Assembly (NCBI GenBank): GCA_009760855.2
Contig: WPIO01000004.1
Span: 5,873,501 to 5,937,500, forward strand
From: Cristatella mucedo
Taxonomy: Eukaryota; Bryozoa; Phylactolaemata; Cristatellidae
Direction of reading: 5' to 3'
DNA length: 64,000 nucleotides
Position 1 is the stretch's first letter. Each line of letters opens with the position of its first letter. This document shows, piece by piece, positions 26,738-37,430 of the stretch. Below the pieces are notes generated by a model. It had not been told where the DNA came from and made no database searches. It worked only from the letters and a program-made list of their open reading frames with translations. The translations under genes and the position numbers were made by a program.

Positions 26738-28573
26738 TTATAATGGGACGTGCGATGGGGCTTGGTGCTAGGCGCTGCTGCTGCTGCTATATTCCGGAAG
26801 TCCTTGCCGGAGCGGCTTCGAGGGCTGGCCCTCGACGATCGAGCGCTAACCGTTAAGATTTCATCGGGGTCGGGTCTTAAGCTGACGAATTTCCTTCTTT
26901 GTCGTCGCGCGCCGCGATCGGCCGCAGCGCGACGGTAGTGCCCCGAAGTGTGGGCGAAAGTTTACGCTCGCGCCGGGCGTTGCTGACATTCGGCGAGGAA
27001 CAAAGAAGCAAGCGTGCGATCGAGAGAGAAGTAACATTTACTTTGAGCGACCAAACAAAGTGCACACCTTAATACCAGACCAGGGCTAGCAGTGTGAGGC
27101 GAGGCCGCTGCCCGAAGAAGACGTTGCCTCGGCATCTTGATCCTGCAGCTCGGCCTGGCCTGTCTGTCCCGAGCGTGGCACTCGCCTTCTGGCAGCTTCT
27201 CTCCACCGCGCACTGGCTCCCCCATTAAGCAGCGTGGCGACGGCGCAGAACGAGCGACGATGCCCGACGGCGGCGGCGGCGGCGGCGGCGCCCGGAGCGC
27301 GCCCGTCGCCGTCAAACGAGGCTGCGGCGAGCCTCTTTCTTCGCTTCGCATCTTTTCCTCGCTTCGTGGTTCGGAGAGCTCCACTGCGGCCGCCTCGCGG
27401 TCACCTCGCGGTCGCGCGGCCTCCTCGCCGCCGACAGTTAGTCGGCGGATGCACCACGCGCGAGCGCGGATGGAGCGACCTGTACAGTGCAAAGGTCAGC
27501 GTTGCAGCGCGTCGAACTGTGACTTTGGCTCGGACGCTCCGGATCCGGCGCGTCTTTTTTTGGCTTTTCTCGCCTCCTTCGGCGCACGGGTCTGAGTGGC
27601 GCGGCCTCGCACTAAACGACCCGGGCTCGTCGTCGCAGGTCCGAGTCGTGCTGTGCGGGCAATCGCTCTCGGCTAGCGAAGGCGACAGCGGCCGAGGCTC
27701 CTTGGCCGCCATATAAACGAGGCCGCTGAGTCGACGTGAGGCCCGCCCGACAGGCTGTCCGTCCGTCCAGTCCCGATTTCAGACGCTAGCATTGAGCGAA
27801 CACAGGATCCTATCCAGCCGCGTGCCGTCGCGTCGGCTCTGTAGCCGCACCGGACGGCGGGGGGGGGGGGAAGGTCGCCGCCCCTCTCTCTCTCCTCCGG
27901 CTCCTTCGCTTCCTTCCGGTTACATCGGGCTTCCGGTTGCTTTGCTGTGGCTCTTTTTTCTTTTAGCGGTTCTAACACCGTTCGTCCAGACAACCTGCCA
28001 TTGTGCCTGACGGAAGCGCTGACGGACGATGGGGGAATTTGACGCGGGAAGCGCGAACGAGAGCAGAGCGAGGCTCCGACTCCGACGCTCTGCGCCGCAC
28101 GCCCTCTGCGATCTGCTCTGCGCAGCAGCGCCGAGTCGCCTTTTCTGGCCAGCAATGGCCCGAAAAGCACTCGCGCGCGCGCGCACCCTTTGCTTTCCTT
28201 GGCAGCCCTTTCATCTCCTCTCCGCGGCGCTCCGTCGCACACACAGCCGCCGGGGCGGCTTTTCGCCGCGACGATGCGAGACTCGCCAGCCAGCGCTGAC
28301 TCACCATTGATGATGTCACTGCGTTCGCGGCGTTGACAGTGGGCGCTCGATGTCCATTCAATGAGCGAGCCGTCTCTCCAGCCAGTGCGCTGCAATTACT
28401 GCCCATTTGTGCCATTGTTGACCCGAGGCGAGCGTCGCCTGCATGCGGCGTGCGAAGCCTATATGTCGGTCGTCGCTGAGCAAACCCGCCAGCGAACCAG
28501 GCTTGCTGCACCGCCGACCACGTGACCCGCTGACCTTGATGGCGGACGGCCGCGATCGGGGCTCGCCCGGTTC
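26738..28573. other. Unassigned, CpG-rich from about 27200 to 28300
   Basis: No gene recognised. Contains a (CTG)5 patch near 26776, a (GGC)n patch near 27270 and a G12 run at 27860. The open frames overlap on both strands and have no domains. Confidence 0.4.
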
Positions 28574-29154
28574 GCGCGGATTCGATCGCCCGATCGTTTT
28601 TTTCCGAGTGTACGCGAGCGTTGCCACGCCGTCGACCCAGGTCGCAGCGGAGCGGTCAGGCTGAGGTCGTGGGCTCGAGCCCGGAGGCATAAGTGAAGCA
28701 CCTGAATAGAGATTAAGTTCTCTTGGGGCGCTATATAAAGGAATTAATTGTTTTATATAATACGGCTGCACGCTGAAAATACTGCGAAACTTTATGCTGC
28801 AGGTTAGGAGCTACAAGTGCGTAAATCTGTCAGACTCCATATGAGTAAACTGTAACTACTCTTTAACTAGTTAACTCTTTAACTAGTTAATTACTCTTTA
28901 ACTACTCTTAATAAAACTTTAGATAAGGATACCACGTCCAAGTTGGTCCATGCATTCGTGACATCTCGTCTCGACTTCTGAAACTCACTGCTTACTGGCC
29001 TACCAGCATGTGCGATCAGGCGATTGCAGCTGGTGCAAAACTCCGCAGCTAGGCTTGTCTGTCGTGAGCGTCGCAGTTGCAACATCACACCACTTCTCGC
29101 CGACCTGCACTGGCTACCAGTCAAGCAACGGATTGACTTCAAGGTTTTGGCGAC
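28574..29154 (+). repeat. Tandem duplication, unit 1 (581 bp)
   Basis: Unit 1 of a direct repeat whose second unit is 29155-29735 (constant offset of 581 bp). From ATTCGATCGCCC to CAAGGTTTTG I see no difference between the units. Each carries a SINE-1 copy followed by a 5'-truncated LINE-A copy. The LINE of unit 1 is cut at GGTTTTG, where unit 2 restarts with GCGCGG. Confidence 0.95.
28640..28765 (+). mobile_element. SINE-1 copy (inside duplication unit 1)
   Basis: GGCTGAGGTCGTGGGCTCGAGCCCGG holds the B box, followed by the LINE-A-like tail (AGCACCTGAATAGAGATTAAG...GGCGCTATATAAAGGAATTA). The A-box half is degenerate. The identical copy sits at 29221-29346. Confidence 0.8.
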
Positions 29155-29735
29155 GCGCGGATTCGATCGCCCGATCGTTTTTTTCCGAGTGTACGCGAGC
29201 GTTGCCACGCCGTCGACCCAGGTCGCAGCGGAGCGGTCAGGCTGAGGTCGTGGGCTCGAGCCCGGAGGCATAAGTGAAGCACCTGAATAGAGATTAAGTT
29301 CTCTTGGGGCGCTATATAAAGGAATTAATTGTTTTATATAATACGGCTGCACGCTGAAAATACTGCGAAACTTTATGCTGCAGGTTAGGAGCTACAAGTG
29401 CGTAAATCTGTCAGACTCCATATGAGTAAACTGTAACTACTCTTTAACTAGTTAACTCTTTAACTAGTTAATTACTCTTTAACTACTCTTAATAAAACTT
29501 TAGATAAGGATACCACGTCCAAGTTGGTCCATGCATTCGTGACATCTCGTCTCGACTTCTGAAACTCACTGCTTACTGGCCTACCAGCATGTGCGATCAG
29601 GCGATTGCAGCTGGTGCAAAACTCCGCAGCTAGGCTTGTCTGTCGTGAGCGTCGCAGTTGCAACATCACACCACTTCTCGCCGACCTGCACTGGCTACCA
29701 GTCAAGCAACGGATTGACTTCAAGGTTTTGTCGCT
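29155..29735 (+). repeat. Tandem duplication, unit 2 (581 bp)
   Basis: Second unit of the duplication. Here the LINE-A sequence continues normally past the breakpoint into its C-terminal ORF and tail, so this unit keeps the original right flank and unit 1 keeps the original left flank. Both share the same nonsense change (TGA for Cys in D-F-C-N-S). Confidence 0.95.
29221..29346 (+). mobile_element. SINE-1 copy (inside duplication unit 2)
   Basis: Identical to the copy 581 bp upstream. Same B box and same GCGCTATATAAAGG tail, then a non-SINE stretch with repeated CTTTAACTAGTTAA words before the LINE-A part. Confidence 0.8.
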
Positions 29736-30237
29736 CACTTTTAGGTTCCTTCATTCTATGGCTCCAGCCTATCTGTCAGATATACTCCCCCATCAGGCCA
29801 AGCATCGTACCACCCACTTTTCGGAATCCAACAGTCTACAAATACCTCGTACAAACCTCAAATCCTTTGGAGACCGTGCATTTGGCTCGTATGCTCCCAC
29901 AGCCTGGAACTCCCTCCCGACCTGCATCAGAACATCCCCTGACCTGACCACATTTAAAAGGAACTTAAAAACACACCTATTTAGAACAGCATTTAGTGGG
30001 TCCTTGTGATTCGTCATTTATTTGCTTATGTGTGCTGGCACTGTGCATGCTGCCACTAATCGTACTTGAATGCTGACCCTGTGCATGTCACCCCTAACCA
30101 TGTTATTCATGTTGTTTATCAAGCATGATTTTACTTACCATTCAATTGCATTTCACTTTCCAGCACATGTAAAGCGCCTAGAAAGAGATTAAGTTCTCCG
30201 AGGGCGCTTTATCAAGTGCATTATTATTATTATTATT
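29495..30237 (+). mobile_element. LINE-A copy with the best-preserved 3' ORF end and tail
   Basis: From 29605 a frame of 134 codons reads through L-Q-L-V-Q-N-S-A-A-R-L-V-C-R, L-H-W-L-P-V-K-Q-R-I, F-G-S-Y-A-P-T-A-W-N-S-L-P and ends F-R-T-A-F-S-G-S-L-stop at 30009, the natural C-terminus of the family. The 3' UTR is about 170 bp, followed by the AAAGCGCCTAGAAAGAGATT hairpin arm, GGGCGCTTT and (ATT)n. A stop codon upstream shows the copy is dead. It is the reference for the other LINE-A scraps. Confidence 0.93.
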
Positions 30238-30836
30238 AGTAACAAGGATTTCCTTTTCATAACCCCCCACGAGAACCAAATCTCTTTTAGGCACTGCGCT
30301 TTAGAAACTGAAGCTCAGCAATTGGTTGGAGATACAAATGCACAGTTTTTAAGAATGCATAAGCACACAGAGGACAATTTGTGCGGACGTAGCAAATTCT
30401 GTGAGGAACGTGTTTTTTCCAGCTTCGCTTTAATAGAAAGTCAAGTAGTCACGCCATAAAATCAGTCGCTAGTTACGCTGCCCCTTGCTTTGGAAGCTTG
30501 CGACGAACTCAAAGCCTCGTTGCCGTTGAATTTGAAGGCGGTTAGACGTACCGCTCGCTGTGAGAGTAAGTGAGCCACGATGGCACACACTCAGGTCAGG
30601 CGGTTGCTTTTCACGATCTGCTGCTATACACTATACAAAACTATACAAAAATACAAAACTAATACAAAAATATAAAACTATACAAAACTGCTACGCAAAA
30701 GAGGCTTTTAAATCAGCTAGAGTTTTCAGAGTCAGCTAGAATTTGGTGCACGTTACCAACTACGTGACCCGACTATGCAGTGGCCCCGAGAATCTTCCTG
30801 CGTGCTTTTGCATGCTTGTTTGCAACACCTGCATGC

Positions 30837-30837
<1 letters not shown>
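30238..30837. other. Unassigned
   Basis: AT-moderate sequence with a small ACTATACAAAAATACAAAACTA tandem near 30630-30690. No gene recognised. Confidence 0.4.

Positions 30838-30926
<89 letters not shown>
30838..30926. repeat. (TA)n microsatellite
   Basis: About 88 bp of pure TA. Self-complementary and able to form a cruciform. Confidence 0.97.
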
Positions 30927-30929
<3 letters not shown>

Positions 30930-31374
30930 TGTAAAATATCCGCCTCGCACAGTGTGCGGTCTCCCACACCGGTCGCCTGTGCCGACTGGCGGCGCGCCGG
31001 CGTCGCCGAGCCGAGGTACGAGGCGAGTTACGCGAACGCTGGGCTGGCGAGAGCTTAGCGAGGTGGGGCGAGAGCTGGGCGTCGTTAGGATGCGGGCGGA
31101 TGCTTGCGCCGTTGTGCAACGGTTGCGACACCGTTCGTCACATCGTCTGCTGCCATGGCATTAACTAGCCATCCGCAGGGCATGCTGCCGACCCCCCTCT
31201 TCCCGGAAGAGACCGATCGTTTGTGCTAAAAGTGTGATTCAGTCGTTCGCAATGCTCGACCGAATATTACGCTCCAGCTGAGATCGCTGCCAATCACTGT
31301 CAATCTGTGCGCGGTCGCCGCTCGCGCCGCGAATAAACGACTTGCGATTGCCACACAGCACGGCACGGTCGGTA
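30927..31374. other. Unassigned
   Basis: Mixed, partly GC-rich sequence. No gene recognised. Confidence 0.4.
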
Positions 31375-31445
31375 AGGCCTGCCCCCCTCGCCCTTGCCCC
31401 ACTTCCCCCACACACCCACGATGAAAATCCTGGCTCCGCCGCTGC
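31375..31445 (-). mobile_element. End of a small G-rich non-autonomous element
   Basis: On the minus strand GGCGGAGCCAGGATTTTC is followed by a G-rich stretch, the same start as the element at 44177 and the trace at 20175-20225. Probably a MITE or similar. The other end was not found. Confidence 0.4.
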
Positions 31446-31589
31446 TCGCTGCAGACGTGCGCCGGCTCTCCGGCTCGGCTCTCGGCGATCTACGATCGGC
31501 GAACCGGACAGTAAACATTGTGTGCTCCGCCTGAGACAGCTTCGCGACCCTCTTACAAGCCTTTGGCTAAACGAGCACTTGGCGACGCC

Positions 31590-32812
31590 GCTTGTTAAGG
31601 GGTTCCACGAAAAATTGCGATACAGCTGCGACGACGCAGCTGCCATTTCCACGATAAACGTCGCAAAACTGCAGCAGTTTTGGTTCAGACTGATAGATAG
31701 TGACGTTCCGGGTTAATCCACCAAATTTCATGAGATTGTGATAGCGCGTTCCCGTTCTATGGCCTCCAATGGACCGGGCCACGCGGCCTTTTTACATACT
31801 CAAGCGGCGATATAGCTGCCATTTGCACAAAAGGCTTCGTGCAACTTCGGTTTTGATTTCAAATTTTAGAGAATACTATGTCAGGTTTACCCACAAAATT
31901 TGATGCGATTGTGCTTTCACGGTCTCACGCTGTAGCTTCCGGTGGCCCGGCCCAGGTGGCAGCATAAACTATTCGAACTGAGATACAGTTGCCATTTCCG
32001 AAAAAAGGTTTCGTGCAACTTCGGTTTTGATTCTGAATTATAGACAAGAGCCTACTACGTTTACCCACACAGATTTCGTGCTATTGCACATTCTCGTGCT
32101 ATGGCCTCCAGTGGCCGACCCACATGGCAAGCCTAAATGTTCATGCTACCATAGAGCTGCTATTGGTACAACATGCATTGGGCTATTGTGGGTGTTATTG
32201 CACCTGATAGAAAACAGTTTTCTCTGGGTTTACCAACCAAATTTCGTGATATTTTGCATTTGCTTTCTCGTTCAACGGCCTCCAATGGCCCGGTCCAACG
32301 AGCAGTCCTACATTTTTGGACTGCGATACAACTGCCATTTCCGCAATACGCACCGCAAAACTGTGATTTCGAATGCAATTAATAGACAACGGTGTTCCGG
32401 GTTTACCCACTAAACTGTTTGCAATTGCACATGCGCGTTCTCACAAAATGGCTTCCGGTGGCCCGACCCGCCCCGCATTTTCGAACTGCGATATAAAAGC
32501 TATTTCCACACTAAGCATCGTACGACTGCGACTTTGATTCCAGGTTATAGAAAACAGTGTTTTGGATTTACCAACCAAATTCTATGCCATAGTGAATGCA
32601 CATTCTCATGCTATGGTAACCAATGGCCTGGGCCAGTCAGCCTCCCTAAATATTGGAACTGTGATACAGCTGCGATCTCCCTAATATGCGCTGCACTAGT
32701 GTGGTTTTTATTTCAACTTATAGAAACAGGTGTCTCGAGTATACCCACCAAACTCCGTGACGTCGCGAAAACGTGTTCTAATACTATGACCTCCAATGGC
32801 CCAGGCCAGCAG
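31590..32812 (+). repeat. Tandem array, forward arm (about seven ~172-bp monomers)
   Basis: A recurring cassette: (C)GGGTTTACCCACCAAATTT, TCTCATGCTATGGCCTCC, (A/G)(A/G)TGGCCCGGCC, then GCGATACAGCTGCCATTTCC, a GCAAAACT block and TATAGA. The GGTTTACC anchor starts near 31711, 31884, 32058, 32227, 32400, 32574 and 32738, spacings of 164-174 bp. Monomers differ by many substitutions, so the array is old. Frames crossing it are not conserved. Confidence 0.88.
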
Positions 32813-33640
32813 AGGCCATAGCATCATAACGCGTCGTCAGCACAATCGCGTCAATCGCATGAAATTTGGCGGAGTAACCCCGAAGTACACCGTTTTTTAT
32901 AATGTGCAATCAAAAGCGCAGTAGCACGGTGGCTGGTGGTGGCTGGCCTGGGCCATTGATGACCATAGCATGAAAACGTGCAGGCGCTATGGCATGAAAT
33001 TTGGTTTGCAAACCGGAACACTGTTTTCTATAAATAGAATTAAGAACCGCTGCTGCGATATGCTTATTGCGGAAATGGCAGTTGCATCGCAGTTCGGTTA
33101 TTTAGAGCTACCGGTTGGGCCGGGCCATATGAGGCCATTGCACGAGAATGAGCAATGGCATGAAATTAAGTGGGTAAACCGGAAGCTTAATGGTAATGTT
33201 AAATCGAAGCTGTAGTTGCACGAAGCAAAAATCGTGAAAAAAGCACAGCTGAATGTGGCAGCTACGAAATGCAGGGCTGGAGCCAAGCCAGCGGAGGCCA
33301 CAGCGTGAGAACGCGAAAGTACAATCGCATCGAATTTGTTAGGTAAACCTGACATATTATTCTTTACAATTTAGATTAAAAACCAGCAGCTGTAGGAAGC
33401 CTTTTGTGCAAATGGCAGGAAAATCGGCGTTCGAATATGCAAAAAGGCTGGGGGTGGCCCGGTCCGTCCATTGGAGGCCATAGCATGAGAACTCGAAGGC
33501 ACAATCGCATGAAATAAATTTGGTGGGTAAACCCGGAACGCCATTCTGTATAGGTTGGAAACAAAACTGCCGCAGTTTTGTGACGTCTATTGTGGAAATG
33601 GGAGCTGTGTCGCAGTTATTCGTCAGACCCCCGAGAAATC
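32813..33640 (-). repeat. Same array, inverted arm (about five monomers)
   Basis: From about 32813 the same cassette continues as reverse complement: GGCCATAGCATGA, then GAAATTTGG(C/T)GGGTAAACC, then the GGAAATGGCAGTTGCATCGCAGTT block. TGGGTAAACC anchors lie near 32873, 33006, 33171, 33341 and 33523. The switch occurs inside the GGCCTCC/GGAGGCC block, which is itself nearly palindromic. Sequence between 33640 and 34256 is unassigned, with a short GGGCAGTGACTCCACCCC doublet at 33724-33763. Confidence 0.88.
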
Positions 33641-34256
33641 GGTGGAATCCCTCGGCGCAGTTTTCACGACAAGACTGCATCGGGTGGACTAAAGCCGCCA
33701 GCGGCAGTGACTGTCTCCCCACGGGGCAGTGACTCCACCCCTCCGGGCAGTGACTCCACCCCCTCACCGGTGACAGGCACCCTCGGTGACTGTCACCGCT
33801 TCCTTTGCGATCCTCGCTCACGACTGCTCACGGCTGATGAATAAAACAAAATCAGCAAGAGTTGACGGTTGCAGTAGCCGCGAGCAGAGCTGACCAGCAG
33901 CGCTGCCTCCTCTTCGAGATTTCAGGCCGATTTCAGGCCGGCTGCTGCGCCGCTCCGCTCGTCGCCTGATGTCCGCGCGCGTCTGATGTCAGCGCTGGGT
34001 GGGTTGGGCGGACTACGAAAGGCCGTCGGAGCGCCGGCGCACTGGCGCACCGGCGTGACGGTGCGCTCGGCGCAACTTCCGAAGCTGAAGCTGTCTGACG
34101 AAACACTTATTTTTTTCGGGCGAAGTATTGGCGCGTCCGAGTGACTGGTCCCTTTTAAGCCGAGGTTTCAAGCGCTTCGTGGCCGGGTGGGAGCTTAGTC
34201 GGCGGTTCGTGGCGAGCCAGAGAGAGAGAGAGAGCTGCGATGCGCGCACGTCTTAC

Positions 34257-34482
34257 CTCCTTTGATGTCGGATGAGTGACGCGGCAGGTGGCCTTCGGGC
34301 CAGGCTGCAATGCTCGATGACAAAATTGGCGCCGCTTGACCGCCGGAGATCAAAAGCCGCGGACAGACGCCGCGCTCGTTTAGCAGCGATTTCTGACAGT
34401 CGCGCGACGATCCTAAGCGCGTTACTACTCCGATGAAGATTAATGCAGCGATCAATCTCGCCACGCTAGGGAAAAGCCGCAT
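34257..34482 (-). CDS. Candidate signal-peptide first exon, unknown secreted protein
   Basis: The ATG at 34482 (context GATTATGC) opens 75 codons plus one base, ending at a good donor, GGAG|GTAAGA (34257/34256, phase 1). The protein starts M-R-L-F-P-S-V-A-R, followed by a hydrophobic core, L-I-A-A-L-I-F-I-G-V-V (residues 10-20), then T-R-L-G-S-S-R-D, a typical signal-peptide layout. The mature part begins D-C-Q-K and has two Cys (about 29 and 40) and P-E-G-H-L-P-R. A phase-1 intron after a signal-peptide exon is common in extracellular proteins. I do not recognise the family, and no second exon was found downstream on this strand. It may be a real host gene or a chance frame. Confidence 0.4.
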
Positions 34483-34584
34483 AATCCTCTACCGTAATGC
34501 TCAGCTACTCAGGACGCGGGCGGCCGCAGTTGCTCTGGTTAGATGGAGCGTGCTGTGCGTTGTTAAACAAACGAAGTAAAATGA

Positions 34585-34638
34585 ATGCAATTCATTTTGA
34601 TTCGTGCCTCCTTTGCAGCAGTTGTAAAGCGTCTAGAA
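34585..34638 (+). mobile_element. LINE-A 3' UTR and tail, left half (split by the hAT)
   Basis: CTTTGCAGCAGTTGTAAAGCGTCTAGAA matches the LINE-A 3' end. It is interrupted at GTCTAGAA by the hAT element and resumes at 37351. Confidence 0.88.
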
Positions 34639-35034
34639 CAGGGGTGTCCAACACGTGGCCCGCGGGACACAACCCGGCCCGCTGAGGTCTTATATGCGGC
34701 CCACAACGTTATCCCAAAAATATTTGTCACTCCATGTTTTTCGTTAATTTTTAATCATTACAAACGGCGATATAAGGCGCTGTGATGTACTTCATGCGCG
34801 CGAGAAGCGTGAAAGTGTTCAAATGGCTATTTTCGCGCGAAGGTAAAAGAATCGATTTATTTTGCTAGCCTTCATGGGAACATTTTGGCGTGAAGGGGTA
34901 ATATATTTGTGCTACAGCGGCGCCATTACGATCACATTTATAATGCTTCCGCAAGCGGAATTAACTGTTTCACACTGTGGATAGAAAAAAAGAGCCGTTA
35001 CTCAGCTACTGCTGCACGAACTGCAATCAGTCAG

Positions 35035-35147
35035 GTAGGTTTTTCAAAAAACGCGTATTGCTCAACTTAATTTGCTAATACTAAGATATTGCTGTGATAA
35101 AATATGAATTAATCAATTCGTAACTGATCAGTCTTTTTATTTCACAG
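35035..35147 (+). other. Predicted 5' UTR intron of the hAT transposase gene
   Basis: Donor CAG|GTAGGT at 35035 and acceptor TTATTTCACAG ending at 35147, just 6 bp before the transposase ATG. Length 113 bp, AT-rich. Inferred from splice consensus only. Confidence 0.5.
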
Positions 35148-35153
35148 AGAAAA

Positions 35154-36953
35154 ATGGCGGCGAATGTGAATACTAGCAAAAAACGAAAAATTGACGCAGA
35201 AGGAAGACTTTTCAAAGCATCTTGGACTGTAGACTATTTTGTAATGGAACGCTTTGGTAGGATAATGCGCCTATTATGCCAAGAAACAATTGCCGTTGCA
35301 AAGGAGTACAATGTTAAGCGACATTTTTCAACAAAGCATGGTGACAGGTACAACAGCCTGACTGGTCAACTTCGAATTGATCGCGTGAACTCGTTGAAAC
35401 AGGGCGTCATCGGACAGCAGTCATTGTTTACAGCAGTCAGCAACAAGTCTGAGGCTTCAACCAAAGTAAGTTTTTTAATAGCTGAAGCTATAGCTAAGCG
35501 GGGGAAAGCATTTTTCGATAGTGAATTTGCTAAGGAATGCCTCAGGCTGTTTACTGGTGTGTTCTGTCCAGAAAAGAAGTCAGAAGTAGAGAAAGTCAGT
35601 CTTTCTCATCAAACGGTTGCAAGAAGAGTTGACGAGCTCGCATCCAACATAGAAGGAAGTCTCACTAAAAGACTTGCTGAATGCGAATTTTATTCTCTTG
35701 CGCTCGACGAAAGCACGGACAATAGCGATACGGCTCAACTGTCGGTGTTTGTACGCGGAGTAACAGGAAAGTTTGTCATTATCGAAGAACTGTTGGATAT
35801 ATGCTCAATGAAAGGCACTACAAAGGGGAGGGATATTTTGGATCAGGTCAAGAGGGTCCTCACAAAATTTAATCTTCCTGAAACTAAACTGATTGGTTTA
35901 ACCACAGACGAAGCCCCTTCAATGACAGGTGGACACAATGGATTTGTATCTTTAATGGTAAAATTAGTACCTCACAAAATTGTCAGTCATCACTGCATCA
36001 TCCATCAAGAACAGCAACGTGCAAAGGTCTTGAGCATGCAACATGTAATGGACAATGTAGTTTCAACAGTCAATGTGATAAGGCCTCGTGCGCTAAACCA
36101 CCAACAATTTCAGGCTTTCCTTGAAGAGTTGGGATCAGATCACTGTGATGTTATTTACTTCTGCCAAGTCCGTTGGCTTAGTAGGGCAAACACGTTAGCC
36201 AGGTTTTGGTCACTTCGGGACGAAATAAAAACATTTATGACAGAAAAGGGAAAAGATGTTGGCTTCCTCGATGACCAGCAGTGGTTGAATGACTTGGCGT
36301 TTTTGGTGGACATGACCAAACATCTTGCAGATCTTAATGTCAAACTCCAAGGTAAGGATCAACTGGTCCATAAAATGTATGAGTGTGTTGTCGCGTTTGT
36401 GCAAAAGCTGAAACTTTTCCGGAAACACTGAGATCAGAAGAAACTGTTACATTTCACAACACTAGCAACAAGATCGCCTAAAACGCTGGCCCATATGAAG
36501 TACTCCACTCTTGTTAGCAAACTTGTTAATGAATTCGAAGAGAGGTTTCAGGATTTCCAACAACATGCGGATGACATGAACATGATTAGTAATCCATTTA
36601 ATATCGATCCTTTTGATGCACCTGATGAATTTCAACTCGAACTAATTGACATTCATAACGACAGCATTTTAAAAACTGCTTATGATCAGCATGACCTTGT
36701 TACCTTTTACAAGCAGTATGTTTCATCAGAGTCTTTTCCTAACCTAGCCAAACATGCTCGCAGGGATATTGCGCTTTTTGGCAGCACATATTGCTGTGAA
36801 AAGCTTTTTTCCAGACTGAAAAATGTGAAAACAAATACTCGATCCGTTCTCACAGATGAACATTTATCAGGAATCCTTAGAATTGCCACATCCACTGTTG
36901 CAGCAGATGTCGACTTTTTATGCAAACAGAAACAATGCCAAATATCTCATTGA
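35154..36953 (+). pseudogene. hAT transposase, one nonsense codon
   Basis: The frame runs from ATG 35154 to a stop ending at 36953, interrupted once by TGA at 36429-36431 after F-R-K-H. The frame continues open on both sides, about 598 residues in all. It encodes a cut-and-paste transposase that binds the element ends and excises it. Visible parts: a BED-like zinc finger at about residues 20-62 (L-L-C, then K-R-H-F-S-T-K-H), catalytic Asp in L-A-L-D-E-S-T-D (about 185) and in T-T-D-E-A-P-S-M-T-G (about 252), H-H-C-I-I-H-Q (about 280), and the C-terminal dimerisation block with catalytic Glu in C-C-E-K-L-F-S (about 549). The layout resembles the transposase-derived part of vertebrate GTF2IRD2 and Charlie-type hATs. 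The first zinc-binding Cys of the finger appears replaced by Arg (R-L-L-C). Probably inactive unless the stop is read through. Confidence 0.92.
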
Positions 36954-37076
36954 TGCCTGCAGTGCAGAAGACATTGAATACCTGTGACATTTAACTAATC
37001 CGAAGATATTAATATTATGTGAGTCCTTGTCATGTAATTTTGTAAGTTTTATAAGTTTCTGTCTTCATGTTATTAA

Positions 37077-37082
37077 AATAAA
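37077..37082 (+). terminator. Polyadenylation signal of the hAT transposase
   Basis: AATAAA about 124 bp after the transposase stop codon, inside the element. Confidence 0.6.
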
Positions 37083-37350
37083 AATCCAAAAGTAAAAGAT
37101 TGGCCATAATATCTATCGAATTATTTTCCAGGACACATGATTACATTTTTATTATTTATTATTTTTAATTATAATTATGTTAAGAATACTATTGTATTGC
37201 GGTTTATTTATAAAGTATAATAGTAATAGTCATACTAAATTACGAACTTATTTTCTGATGTGGTCAACTACGCCAATTTACATGTGGCCCCCCGGACCTT
37301 TTAAATTTTTGAAATGTGGCCCCCCAACGCAAAAAGGTTGGACACCCCTG

Positions 37351-37430
37351 GTCTAGAAAGAGATTGAGCTCTCTGGGGGTGCTTTATCAACTGTATTCTT
37401 ATCAAATGTATTGTTATTATTTGTGCAGCG
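37351..37430 (+). mobile_element. LINE-A tail, right half
   Basis: Resumes with GTCTAGAAAGAGATTGAG, GGGTGCTTTATCAACTG and a TTATTATT-type tail. Rejoining it to 34585-34638 across the 8-bp duplication gives the normal LINE-A tail order. Confidence 0.88.

Larger units (their letters stand above)
34639..37350 (+). mobile_element. Complete hAT transposon (2712 bp)
   Basis: Terminal inverted repeats CAGGGGTGTCCAAC (34639-34652) and GTTGGACACCCCTG (37337-37350) are perfect for 14 bp. They are flanked by a perfect 8-bp target duplication GTCTAGAA (34631-34638 and 37351-37358), the hAT signature. Subterminal GTGGCCC and GGGCCAC words recur at both ends (TGGCCCGCGG left, TGTGGCCCCCCGG right). Inside are a 5' UTR intron, a transposase gene and a polyadenylation signal. 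AT-rich compared with the GC-rich neighbourhood. The insertion target is a LINE-A tail. Confidence 0.97.
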
